From Leptothoe spongobia TAU-MAC 1115 (lineage in GTDB: Bacteria; Cyanobacteriota; Cyanobacteriia; Phormidesmidales; Phormidesmidaceae): a stretch of DNA of 64,000 nt. The stretch is from contig NZ_JADOES010000007.1 in assembly GCF_018739885.1 (NCBI RefSeq), positions 88,300-152,299 of the forward strand, written 5' to 3'. Positions 55,317-64,000 of this stretch are shown here, piece by piece. Below the pieces are notes generated by a model that saw only the letters and a list, made by a program, of their open reading frames with translations, searched no databases and was not told the origin of the DNA. Every line of letters starts with the position of its first letter. The first letter of the stretch is position 1. Made by a program: the position numbers and the translations under genes.

Positions 55317-56330
55317 TCAAAATATGGCTTGAGCATGGGCAGTTTCTAACGCTACGCGAATTTTAATGGGTAACTCCTCATCTTTCCCATTAAAAATGTT
55401 TTCCACCAACCGATTGCGCTTAGACTTCTCCTTAAGTTTTGATGAATAACTACCCAACCAACTCCGAATATCTGCCTGACTCCAACGTGTTAGGGGCAGT
55501 TTCAATACTTTTTGACTATTCAAGGGTTGCTCATTATAAAAGCAATCTATCGCTTGACAAGCTGTGGTCATTTCAGCATCGACCATAATGACGAATACTA
55601 CACGAGGCGAATATTCTTTCATTGCTTCCAATACAGTCTGCCGCAATGACGTCCAAAATTTGTTAACGAACCAGTCTAAAAAATCTGCTTGGTAGACTTG
55701 ATCTAAGCTTTTCCAATTCTTGAGGGGAATCAAAATAGTAGCTCCTGAGCTTAGTGAAGGAGCAATCGAGGAAAGAATCTCTTGAGTCATCTGATCCAGG
55801 GTCTTTTCAGACTCTGGATCAGTAATATCCTTAAAACTTAGATCAAAATACTTACCTAAACTTTCCAAAAATGACATTTTATTGGCTGTTATGAAGGGTG
55901 AAAACTCTACCACATATTCTTTAGGGATCTGCTTACCAGGAGATGTGGATGTCAAAATATCTCTCAATCTGTTGAGCAACAATCTTCCCTCTAGATCAAA
56001 ACATTGCTCCATCAGCAATAAGGCTGAACCACCCTCGTTTGCAGTCAAGGTATCAACAACACCATGAATAATTTCTTTCGCTGCATCAAAGTCAATTTCA
56101 CACAGACCTTCATCCAGGTTTAAAGCGTTTCGATTTTTACTCACTGGACTGTCAGATAGTTGATCTAGCTCACGTTCTTTTACTTTAATTTTCTCTTCCA
56201 GCTTATTCTCTAGTTTTTCTAAGTTAACTTCTTGAACTGGATCTTCAGTCAATAGACGTTTCTCAAAACATCGATCTAGCTTTTCCTTGAGATCTTTAAT
56301 TTCTTCCTCTAGCCGTTCATGTCGATTCAC
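55317..56330 (-). CDS. iSTAND/VMAP-like third component of the MoxR–vWA system
   Basis: A 337-residue protein starting with GTG. Residues 1–62 are a charged coiled coil (RLEEEIKDLKEKLDRCFEKR). The rest is an NTPase-like alpha/beta region without a usable Walker A: GGSALLLMEQCFDLEGRLLL, ATILIPLKNWKSLDQVYQAD, VVFVIMVDAEMTTACQAIDC, LPLTRWSQADIRSWLGSYS. This pattern fits inactive-STAND modules that accompany MoxR–vWA in ternary conflict systems. The family assignment is from memory of the fold pattern and is tentative. Confidence 0.72.
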   Translation of the reverse strand: MNRHERLEEEIKDLKEKLDRCFEKRLLTEDPVQEVNLEKLENKLEEKIKVKERELDQLSDSPVSKNRNALNLDEGLCEIDFDAAKEIIHGVVDTLTANEGGSALLLMEQCFDLEGRLLLNRLRDILTSTSPGKQIPKEYVVEFSPFITANKMSFLESLGKYFDLSFKDITDPESEKTLDQMTQEILSSIAPSLSSGATILIPLKNWKSLDQVYQADFLDWFVNKFWTSLRQTVLEAMKEYSPRVVFVIMVDAEMTTACQAIDCFYNEQPLNSQKVLKLPLTRWSQADIRSWLGSYSSKLKEKSKRNRLVENIFNGKDEELPIKIRVALETAHAQAIF

Positions 56331-56389
56331 AGAAACCGTTTCCTAATAGCTCGATATAAGTAAAAGACAAAAGCAATTGACTATCTAGC

Positions 56390-57817
56390 TAGTCGCCCCT
56401 GAAAAACTCCATGCTTAGGTCCTAACTGAGATCGTGGCAGGTGAGTCTAGAAAGTATCGGCAAAGCTTTCTGAGATTAAAGCCGCAAGCGACCATCAAGG
56501 CATTGATACGGTCACCGTGGGTGCCCTTGAGATAATTGCGCTTGAGCCCATGATCGTACTTGATATGGCCAATCACCGGTTCAATGGCACTGCGCCGTTT
56601 GACCAACCGTTTGAGCACCCCTTTAAATTTGCGAGTGCCCGCGACCAACACCTCTACCCCTTGAGGATGGTGGGATTGCCCCCGAAAGCCTTTGTCAACC
56701 GCCGCTTGTTTGGGCTTCACCCCGGTCAATGCCTGGGTTTGTTCGAGCACCGGGGTGAGGGTGGCCCCATCATAGGGATTGCCATGGATGGCCTGGGTCC
56801 CCACAATCCAATTACTCTGACTGGTGGTCACCAACACCACTTTGCAGCCAAATTCATACCGTTGGTGCGCTTTGCCTTTGGCAATACACTCCACTTCAGG
56901 CGCATGCAGACTGTAGAGTTTGTTGGAATCGGTGCGCTGTTGTTGGTAAATTCGCTTGGCCCGCTCCAACAACGACTGCATATCGGGGTCCGGTTGGGGG
57001 AGTTTGCGTTCAATATCTCGAATCACACGACCCAAATACGTGCGCAGTTTTTGAGTTTGTTTTTGGGCTCGTTTGAGTTGTTTCGCAACCCGGTAACGAC
57101 TTTGTTGAAAGAGCGTTTTCTTGCCCACACGTTCATAGCTTTGACGTAGCTTTATATTTTGTTTTCTTGCCGCTCTAACCAACGCACGACGAGCTTTATC
57201 ATAGAGTCGAGAATCTGTTGGGAAAGCAATCGCTTTCTCTTGTACAGTGGTGTCAACATTCACTCGTGAAATCTCTCTCGGCTTCAATATCTTTATCTCC
57301 ATCGCTGTCTTGAGAACTTGTTTCAACAAGTGTTCCATCCCGTCAACTCCCACATACTTGCGCCAGGTCACTAAACTGGTTGGGTGACACGGCAATTGAT
57401 GCTGGAACTGCTCCTCTCCACAGAAATGCTGCCAGTACGGATTCTCCACCCATTTGCTCACCACCGATTCATCACTTTCGTCATACAGTCCTTTGAGATA
57501 GTGCAGACCCACCATCAACCGAGTCGGTAGGGGCGGGCGACCCCCGGCACTCGTCGTCGCTCGACTAAACGACGTCTCAAACGACGCCCAGTCAATAGAT
57601 GCAGCCAGTTTAATCAACGGATGCTGAGGGTTCAGTTGGCGCTCTAAGGCCGACCCCGAAGGGCTGGGCTCAGAGCTGGGGGATGAGGGGCTAGATGAAC
57701 GGTTCATTTTGCAAGCTTTTGACTCAATCGTGAGGCTTCTCTGGCAATTCTATACCCTATTGCAACGCATGAAACCCCCGGCAGCTCTTACCTGAGCTAG
57801 TATTTCAGGGACGACTA
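56390..57817. mobile_element. IS5-like insertion sequence, about 1.43 kb
   Basis: Near-perfect terminal inverted repeats TAGTCGCCCCTGAAAAACT (left) and TAGTCGTCCCTGAAATACT (right, reverse complement) bound one transposase gene; 17 of 19 bases agree. A clear target duplication is not seen (at most TA). The right end directly abuts a half copy of the MITE-like repeat, and the left end is 60 bases upstream of the iSTAND-like gene. Confidence 0.85.
56415..57707 (-). CDS. IS5-family-like DDE transposase
   Basis: A 430-residue transposase. The N-terminal domain has RPPLPTRLMVGLHYLKGLYD and ESVVSKWVENPYWQHFCGE; DDE motifs are VNVDTTVQEKAI, QAAVDKGFRG and SAIEPVIGHIKYDHGLKR. The frame is intact from ATG to stop, so the element may be active. 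The Ser/Pro-rich first 20 residues are low complexity. Confidence 0.93.
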   Translation of the reverse strand: MNRSSSPSSPSSEPSPSGSALERQLNPQHPLIKLAASIDWASFETSFSRATTSAGGRPPLPTRLMVGLHYLKGLYDESDESVVSKWVENPYWQHFCGEEQFQHQLPCHPTSLVTWRKYVGVDGMEHLLKQVLKTAMEIKILKPREISRVNVDTTVQEKAIAFPTDSRLYDKARRALVRAARKQNIKLRQSYERVGKKTLFQQSRYRVAKQLKRAQKQTQKLRTYLGRVIRDIERKLPQPDPDMQSLLERAKRIYQQQRTDSNKLYSLHAPEVECIAKGKAHQRYEFGCKVVLVTTSQSNWIVGTQAIHGNPYDGATLTPVLEQTQALTGVKPKQAAVDKGFRGQSHHPQGVEVLVAGTRKFKGVLKRLVKRRSAIEPVIGHIKYDHGLKRNYLKGTHGDRINALMVACGFNLRKLCRYFLDSPATISVRT

Positions 57818-57860
57818 ACTACTATCTTCCATAAACTTTCCCGCGTTAAATTGATGCCCC
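57811..57860. repeat. MITE-like dispersed repeat, half copy at the IS junction
   Basis: ACTATCTTCCATAAAC and CCCGCGTTAAATTGATGCCC match one half of the element at 22601–22741. The other half is absent on the far side of the IS. Confidence 0.75.
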
Positions 57861-57861
57861 G

Positions 57862-58596
57862 TTATTTCAGGTTCTTATGTGGAAGAACAGAGCGCCAAAC
57901 CTCTTGGAGATGTTGATTGTGAGGATATAAATTGATCTCCCCCATTAACACTTGCAACATATCATACCAATAGCCATTTTCAGCTAACCATTGAGCCTGC
58001 CCTAAGGGAGATTGCTGCTGCAGTGATTGACTCAATGCGGCGTCAACCCGCTGAACCCAGCCAACCAATACAGGGTTATCAGGATCTGCCTGTTCACCAC
58101 AAACCACAACAACATGCCAACGATAGTTGCGACCTATAGCTAGAGGCGGTGCCTGGCTAGAGAGCGACAAGGTGATCAATCCAGTTTGATCTACGACCGA
58201 GAACTCTTCTTCTGCATAGTAAAGACCGGCTTCATCCATCACTGTAAGAATTAGCCGTTGAGTCGATGTGTTTTCAGGCAGCTGTACAACTACGGTAGGG
58301 CGCTCTGCAAAGGTAAGCCCAAAGTTATTTTCCGGCATTAGCGCCTGTACCGGTTGTTCTTCAATGTTACAACGACCACTATCTCGTGAACCTACACCCG
58401 ATGTACGATTCGGAGAATCATCTCCAGGTGGGTCAAAGGTTTCATGAAAAACAATCTTGTCTATCGGATTCACCCTCTTAGGAGATCTCTGGGCTTTTCC
58501 TGGTTGAGTAATAGCAGCCGTAAGAAGAATGGAAAGTACAGCGGTCGTTCCCCAAAAAGCCATGGGGGAAGAATGAAAAAATGTCCCGAGGTGCAT
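57862..58596 (-). CDS. DUF928 family exported protein
   Basis: A 244-residue protein with a hydrophobic signal-like segment near residues 13–32. The core matches DUF928: LTFAERPTVVVQLPEN, GLYYAEEEFSVVDQTGLITL, YRWHVVVVCG and VGWVQRVD. Function is unknown. In cyanobacteria it often lies with CHAT-TPR and haemagglutinin-type proteins, as here. Confidence 0.88.
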   Translation of the reverse strand: MHLGTFFHSSPMAFWGTTAVLSILLTAAITQPGKAQRSPKRVNPIDKIVFHETFDPPGDDSPNRTSGVGSRDSGRCNIEEQPVQALMPENNFGLTFAERPTVVVQLPENTSTQRLILTVMDEAGLYYAEEEFSVVDQTGLITLSLSSQAPPLAIGRNYRWHVVVVCGEQADPDNPVLVGWVQRVDAALSQSLQQQSPLGQAQWLAENGYWYDMLQVLMGEINLYPHNQHLQEVWRSVLPHKNLK

Positions 58597-59155
58597 TGAA
58601 TTAGAAGTTTGGTAAAGTACTAAACTTGATCAATTTGCTGTGACAATCTCTACTCAAACTTACAGAGGGGGTTTGTCGATTCAGTGAAGTTTTCAGCAAA
58701 ATCACTCAAAAAAAATCAGAACCTTAGCCGAATCTTTTTAGGTGCTCTATTGTTTATCTATTTGGCTAAAACTCTCTTGGACATTTCATCAATGCCATTA
58801 GTATGTTGTGCAACTTATGTGTCCCCACAAAGTCATCGCCATTTTGCACAAATGTTGAATTTATGTTTCTACTTTTCAGGCATCAATTTAAGCCGGGAAA
58901 TCCTGGCCAGGTGGGGAGGGTTGATTTTCTAATCAAAAAAATGTCTATGATCGAGAGACTGCCAGAGAGGCTCAATGTAGTCCAAGCCCCCAAACCCCCA
59001 ATCCTGGGGGCTTCAGAGACAGAACTCAGCTAAAACTACCTAAAGCTGGTAATTTCTCTGAATCAGCCCTAGGCCAGGTGGGGAGTCAGGTCAGGGATCA
59101 GGATCAGACGTCAGTGAGGGACTAGATTCTGACGCCTGAAGTCAGTTGAGCCCCC
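58597..59155. other. 559-base intergenic region with repeat fragments
   Basis: No supported gene. It holds a MITE-end fragment at 58879–58906 (GGCATCAATTTAAGCCGGGA) and an inverted copy of the AAGCCCCCAGGATTGGG repeat near 58989–59010. An 82-codon plus-strand frame at 58684 runs into the repeat and is doubtful. Confidence 0.55.
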
Positions 59156-61837
59156 TTACAACCAATTTCCAATCAAAACAAAAGGAGCCCAATAATAAGG
59201 ATGAGCATAATCTTCACTTCGCAATAGCGACAATTGCGCCTGTTGCAACGCTTCAGCTCGCGTTGGCTCCAACGAGCCCAGCTGTTGATAAAACCGCTTC
59301 ATCAGTGCCGCTGTGGAAAAGTCTTCCACCGACCAAAGTGACGCGACCGTACTTCTCGCCCCTGAACGCACTGCCACACCAGCCATCCCCAACGCAGCGC
59401 TATCATCCCCCTTAGCCGTTTGGCAGGCACTCAAAATCAAGATTTCAATCGGTGATTTCAGCTCACGCTGCTTTAATAAACGCTCTAGTTCTTTTATTTG
59501 TAAACGATTATTCCAAGTCAAAATAAATGTCTCATCAGCCTTAGAACTAAACTGTCCATGGGTGGCTAAATGCACTATGGAAATAGGTCGTTCAACCACC
59601 TCCTGGGCCAGCTTATCCTTAGTAAACTCTTGATTGAGTAAAACTTGGGTTGATGCCTGGGCCTGGATTTGCTGAATTTCCACATCCACAGCTGGCAGAG
59701 CGTTAAAGCCTTGATGGGCAACTGACATGCCCCCAGCTAATACCTCAAAGCCTTGATCGGGCACTCCCGGCGATTCAAAAAGCTGTAACCCAGGCGTCAG
59801 GGCTAAGCTGTAACGTTCGAGCAGAAACTGGTTACCATCATGTAACACTGCCATGGGCAAATTGCGTAGGTAACCGTCTAGCACAAACACCAACCGCTGC
59901 ACACCAGACTCAGCCAGGGCAGGTTCTGCTGGACGTAGCAACCAGTCATACAGGTGTTGTGCCGGGGGCAATACTCGATTGGCTGGAAAAGCAGGATTGA
60001 GGGCCTGACGTAGTTGCTGAAATGTTTTTTGTCTGGCCTGGGGAGATAGGCTATTGCCATAGTGCTGTAGCGTACCGTTGGGCAAGGCTAAAATCACCTC
60101 TAAACGATCATCGAGCAAAATTGGATATAACACAGCGGCTTGAGGATCAATCTGATCAATGGGGCGAGCTGTATAGGTTAGACAGGCCTCTCGAAAAAAG
60201 TTCTCTAGCTCAGCCAGTTGTAGAGCCTCAATCACCTGCCGAGACTGAGCTAGTCGCTGCTGTTGTTGCTCTGGGGATAGGTCATCAACATCCTGCAATA
60301 ATAGCTGGACAAACTCTCGATAGACCGGCTCTACCTGCCGTTGAAACGAAAACTGTATATCCGGGTTGGATGCCACCAGATCTTGATCCAGAGATTCCAG
60401 CAGAGTAACTGCTTGACCATAGGCATCAATAGCTTGCCCAATCTGTCCCTGTGCTTTTAGAAGGCGTCCTTGTTGCCACTGCCAGGCAGCCGTAATTTCA
60501 TCTGCCTGAACCTGTTGCGATCGCACAATCGCCTGTTCCGTTAAAGCAAGTGCCTCAGACCATTGTTGTGTCTGTTCATATAGCTTAGCCAGCTGGCCAA
60601 GAGCATAGGACTCTGCCCGAGGATCGTTGAGGGTTTGAGCTTGTCGAACAGCCTGGGCGAGGAGGTGAGCCAGGGAGAGGGGGAGAGGGGGAGAGGGAGT
60701 GACGGAGAGAGGGGGAGAGCCTGTGAGTTTTGAATTTTCAATTTTCAATTTTGAATTCGTTAGCAGAGTCTCCGCAAAATTCACCTGAGCATACACCCCC
60801 CAACGACTGGGAGGAAGCGTTTCTAATTGAGCCTGTATGCCGTTTGCCAGGACAACGGCCGTCTGCTCCTGTGACTGCTCAAATAAAAGGCGTAACTGGT
60901 TAAGGGCGGTTTCTAACCACAGCCGGGATTGGGCAGGATTTGTGTTGAGAACCTGCTGATAAAAAATAAAGGCTGTTTTGAGATCACCCTGGGCATGGAA
61001 GGTGTTACCAAGTTGGAAACGGGCGTTTGCAATCGCGCCCCCATCCTCCAATTCTTGGGCAATCGCCAAGCTATCAGTCAGGACAGCCTCAGCCTCTGTC
61101 AGCTCTCCAGTTGTTCTGAGAATGATCCCAATGGACTGCAGCCCCTGGGCCTTGAGTAAAGAAACAGGCTGGTCGGCTAACGTGCGACGTATATCATCGA
61201 TTAATCTACTGGCTCGGCTATAGTAGCCAAGGGAACGTAGGGCTTGAATTTGATTGGTTTGGGTCAGCATCACTCCAGCGGGATCATGGGCTTGGCGATA
61301 GTTTTGTTCTGCCGTCTGCCAGGTGGCTAATGCTTGGGCCGGGTGGCCTTGGTGAAACTCTAAATTGCCCTGGGCATTCAGCACTTGGGCGACCGCCGCA
61401 GGCTGGTTGGGCACATGGGCATGGGCTTGCGCGATCGCATCTGCTGCCGCCGACCATTGGCCGAGATCCTGATAGGCCAGGGTGAGATAGGTATAGGCCA
61501 AGGCCTGATCGGCTGATGCAGTCGCGGTGGCGATGGCCTGGTGCCACCGGTGAATGGCCTGATGCAGCTGTCCGGCATGATAATACTGTTGCCCTTGGGC
61601 CAACAGGTTGGTTGGACTATTGTCGCCACTGTCATGGGGGCTATTGACAGGGAGGGCAATGCTGGCCATGCCAGAAACGCTAGGGCGAGGGGATAGATTG
61701 CGGGAGACCTGCGACAACAATAATGGCTCAAAGGGCTGCCCAAATGACGGCTCAACAGCTGCTGTGCTGACCTTGCCCATGATCACAAAACAGCAGGTAA
61801 GCACTAGCAGTAAGGCGTAGCGAAGTTGTCGGTTCAT
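59156..61837 (-). CDS. CHAT-domain protease with TPR repeats
   Basis: An 893-residue protein. A membrane or signal segment lies at the N-terminus (ALLLVLTCCFVIMGK). TPR-like helical repeats span about 75–540, with a low-complexity Pro/Ser insertion near 368–392. The C-terminal CHAT caspase-like domain has the catalytic His in SIVHLATHGQFSS and the Cys in ILILSACQTAKGD. CHAT proteases are cysteine peptidases related to separase and caspases. Its start overlaps the stop of the haemagglutinin-like gene by 4 bases. Confidence 0.94.
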   Translation of the reverse strand: MNRQLRYALLLVLTCCFVIMGKVSTAAVEPSFGQPFEPLLLSQVSRNLSPRPSVSGMASIALPVNSPHDSGDNSPTNLLAQGQQYYHAGQLHQAIHRWHQAIATATASADQALAYTYLTLAYQDLGQWSAAADAIAQAHAHVPNQPAAVAQVLNAQGNLEFHQGHPAQALATWQTAEQNYRQAHDPAGVMLTQTNQIQALRSLGYYSRASRLIDDIRRTLADQPVSLLKAQGLQSIGIILRTTGELTEAEAVLTDSLAIAQELEDGGAIANARFQLGNTFHAQGDLKTAFIFYQQVLNTNPAQSRLWLETALNQLRLLFEQSQEQTAVVLANGIQAQLETLPPSRWGVYAQVNFAETLLTNSKLKIENSKLTGSPPLSVTPSPPLPLSLAHLLAQAVRQAQTLNDPRAESYALGQLAKLYEQTQQWSEALALTEQAIVRSQQVQADEITAAWQWQQGRLLKAQGQIGQAIDAYGQAVTLLESLDQDLVASNPDIQFSFQRQVEPVYREFVQLLLQDVDDLSPEQQQQRLAQSRQVIEALQLAELENFFREACLTYTARPIDQIDPQAAVLYPILLDDRLEVILALPNGTLQHYGNSLSPQARQKTFQQLRQALNPAFPANRVLPPAQHLYDWLLRPAEPALAESGVQRLVFVLDGYLRNLPMAVLHDGNQFLLERYSLALTPGLQLFESPGVPDQGFEVLAGGMSVAHQGFNALPAVDVEIQQIQAQASTQVLLNQEFTKDKLAQEVVERPISIVHLATHGQFSSKADETFILTWNNRLQIKELERLLKQRELKSPIEILILSACQTAKGDDSAALGMAGVAVRSGARSTVASLWSVEDFSTAALMKRFYQQLGSLEPTRAEALQQAQLSLLRSEDYAHPYYWAPFVLIGNWL

Positions 61838-63921
61838 TCTGCCCTCCTGGCTGCACAGTGGGTGGTCGCGAGTTGATTGGTCTGGGGAGCCTGGGCCACC
61901 AATTGCACCTGTCCCTGGGAGTCAATTAACCAGTCTTGGGCCTCAATCAAGTCTTCAGCCAGATCTTCAGAGGGTATAGCTGGTTCGATCACCGCCCCAG
62001 TTGAGGCTGTCCGCTCAGGCCGTCGCCAGTCTTGTAACACCATTTGTCCCTGCCAGATCTGGCGTGGGTCCGTGGGCAATCCCCCTCGCCCTGTCGTGAC
62101 AAAAGCGTTGTTTCGACCAGCCGCACAGCGGGCGGTAATTTGATCAGCGGCTGCTAGCTGGTCTGGCAGCTCTATTGTCGTGGGTTCGAGTTCTGGGTTG
62201 AACTGTTCAATAATCACATCGCCATCGAGACCAAACTCTGAGCTGGCGGTAACATCATTAAGTGGAGTGAGATTTTCTCGAAAGTCAATGCCCAACAATC
62301 CCTGGGTGGCAATGGTAATATTGCCACCATTACCTTCAAACGCATTGGCCGTAATGTCGCTGTTCTCCCCAGGCACCGCAATAATAAAGCCATCGCCAAC
62401 AGTAATATTGCCGCCGTTGCCGCCAGCCCCGGCCTGACCCGCTGTAGTCGAGATCAAGCTACCGTTACGCAAAAACAATAGATCCTCAACTTGTAGGATC
62501 ACATTGCCCCCTGTTCCCGATGCACTGGTGGCGGTGATATTCCCCCGGTCCAGGGACAGTAAGCGGGCTCCAATGCCAATATTGCCAGCGTCACCTTGCC
62601 CCTCGCCACTGACGGTGACAGTGGCCCCATCTCGGATGCGAAACTCTCCTGTGGTGACTTGAATATCTCCCCCAGTGCCGGTAGCCGTCTCAAAGGATGA
62701 GGCCAGTAGGCCACTGGCAATACCCGTATCGGTGGGATCTGTTAAATCAATCGACTCGGAGGCAACGACGGTTAAATCTCCGGCTTTGCCGACACCAAAT
62801 GTGGTGGTAATGGCCTGGGCTCCACCGTTCGCCCGTAGCCGCTGGGTGTGCAAGTTGATATCACCCGATGGAGCCGCCGTAAATGAACCGGTTGTCAGTA
62901 AAGAGCCTTCTAGTTGTAAATCATTCATTGCTGTGATGTTGATATCACCACCAGCCCCATCATTCAAGGTAGTTGTAGCCACCAAGGCTCCATCGCGGGC
63001 AATAAACTCAGGTGTTTCAATGTCTACCGTACCAGCGGCACCCTCACCAGCGGCCACAGTTAAAATCCCCTGGGTAAAGTTGTTGACACCTAACGTGCGA
63101 TTTAGGGCCGGATCGATAATCTGTTCTGTTAGGGTACTAAACCCACTACCCACCAGTTCAACCGATTCATTGGCTTGAATCAGGATATTGCCACCCCGTT
63201 TATCTGTTGTAGTGGATGCATTAATCTGACCGTTGTCTAACCGCAATTCGTCTGTATCGATGGTTATATTAGCGCCAGCACCCCGATCAGCGGTTGATGT
63301 CGTTATCGCTCCTCCATCCATCACGCTCAGTTGACTGGTCTTGATATCTAAAGGTCCAGAATCTCCACTACCTAAGGAATTAGAGGCAATTTCACTCGGG
63401 CTGTCTCCCGCTAGATTAGTTCCCACTACCTCAATGTGCTCACGGGCCTGTACCAGGAGATTGCCTCCGTCCCCTGAGCTAAACGTATTGGATGCCAGTA
63501 TACTGCCACTCTCAATTGACAATCGTTCAGTTGAGACCGATAAATCGCCAGCATCACCGATTGAAACCGATGATGTCAGAATAGCCGCCCCGTCTGAAAG
63601 TGTTACTTGCTCGGATTGAATCTCTAAGTTACCGGCATCCCGTCCCAAAAAGTCAGTGGTTGTAAAGAGTCTAGATTGGCCTTGTAACTTAATATCGTCG
63701 GCATTAATAGCCAGATCTCCACCATTACCCAAAAAGGCTGATGTGCTAATCCCAGCCCCATCCTGGAGACTTAACCGTCCAGTATTCAGGGTAATAATGC
63801 CCCCATCACCAACTCCAGCAGATCCGGCAATAATGGTGGCGCTATCCTGGGCAAGATCCAAGACGTCCGTTATGGATAATTCTAGTGGAATGGTTGATGG
63901 ACCCGGTACAGCCCCGATCAA
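61834..63921 (-). pseudogene. filamentous-haemagglutinin-like surface protein, 5' truncated
   Basis: A 695-codon frame of beta-helix repeats (GGNLLVQAREHIEVVGTNLA, GGDINITAMNDLQLEGSLLT) ending with the typical QITARCAAGRNNAFVTTGRGG tail. Relatives have an N-terminal signal peptide and two-partner-secretion domain, both missing here. The frame begins at a TTG inside a normally internal segment, 4 codons after an in-frame TAA, so the 5' half is cut off. A mobile element end may begin at about 63925. The stop is coupled to the CHAT gene. Confidence 0.82.
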
Positions 63922-63924
63922 ATC

Positions 63925-64000
63925 TAGGAGTTACGCATTGACAAAAGTCCATCAATAGTATCAGGCAAAGGTAGCTTCTGTTGCATGGTCCAGAATAAAC
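63925..64000. other. possible end of an insertion element
   Basis: The sequence from TAGGAGTTACGCATTGAC to the window edge breaks the haemagglutinin-like frame and has an IS-terminus look. The element runs out of the window, so this is a guess. Confidence 0.35.

Noticed and set aside
56385..57822. Target-site duplication of the IS
   Set aside because: Only TA could be duplicated and it is part of the inverted repeats, so no duplication is claimed.
58684..58932. 82-codon plus-strand frame with a hydrophobic segment
   Set aside because: Its 3' part is a dispersed-repeat fragment and no ribosome site is visible.

Overview
The window looks like a cyanobacterial chromosome. HIP1-type GCGATCGC sites are scattered through the genes. 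The gene families are typical of cyanobacteria: a trifunctional Ser/Thr kinase–ATPase–histidine kinase, DUF928 next to a CHAT-TPR protein and a filamentous-haemagglutinin-like protein, a PEP-CTERM protein, and a phage-tail-like contractile injection system. I cannot name the species.

Layout. (1) 1–1.73 kb: trailer end of a CRISPR array with 37-nt repeats; the leader and any cas genes lie outside. (2) 1.9–9.3 kb: alanine dehydrogenase, an SDR plus TauE/SafE pair, a class III transaminase resembling taurine:pyruvate aminotransferase, an AGCS symporter and a universal stress protein. Together they read as an amino-nitrogen module, possibly for taurine with isethionate export. (3) 9.5–27.3 kb: threonine synthase, an SDR beside an HxlR remnant, a cupin lipoprotein, a class II aldolase, the 1813-residue signalling kinase, a nuclease/phosphatase with an unusual insertion, a Cache-HAMP protein, an Asp/Glu-type uptake and racemase group, and a PEP-CTERM protein. 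(4) 27.3–46.9 kb: a contractile injection system. PAAR-like, VgrG-like, Afp7-like, a 2520-residue low-complexity protein, four gp19-family tube proteins and the sheath are on the minus strand. The DUF4255 cap protein and the AAA+ ATPase diverge on the plus strand. Baseplate wedge and a typical tape measure are not in the window. (5) 46.9–56.3 kb: a diversity-generating retroelement (Avd, reverse transcriptase, template repeat) with three variable repeats at the 3' ends of three formylglycine-generating-enzyme-like (C-type-lectin-fold) genes. One target sits in an operon with a MoxR ATPase, a vWA protein and an iSTAND-like protein. A decayed vapBC module lies inside. (6) 56.4–64 kb: an IS5-like insertion sequence just upstream of that operon, then DUF928, CHAT-TPR and a 5'-truncated haemagglutinin-like gene.

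The strongest result is the retroelement. All 37 differences between its template and the three variable repeats (16, 9 and 12) fall on template adenines, read on the minus strand. This is the signature of adenine-specific mutagenic homing. The physical link of a hypervariable lectin-like protein to a MoxR–vWA–iSTAND module suggests a diversifiable sensor for a conflict or defence system; that function is inference. Other unusual items are the giant protein with more than 40 xQR motifs, two covarying palindromes in the injection-system operon, an orphan CRISPR-like repeat, and two small dispersed inverted-repeat families.
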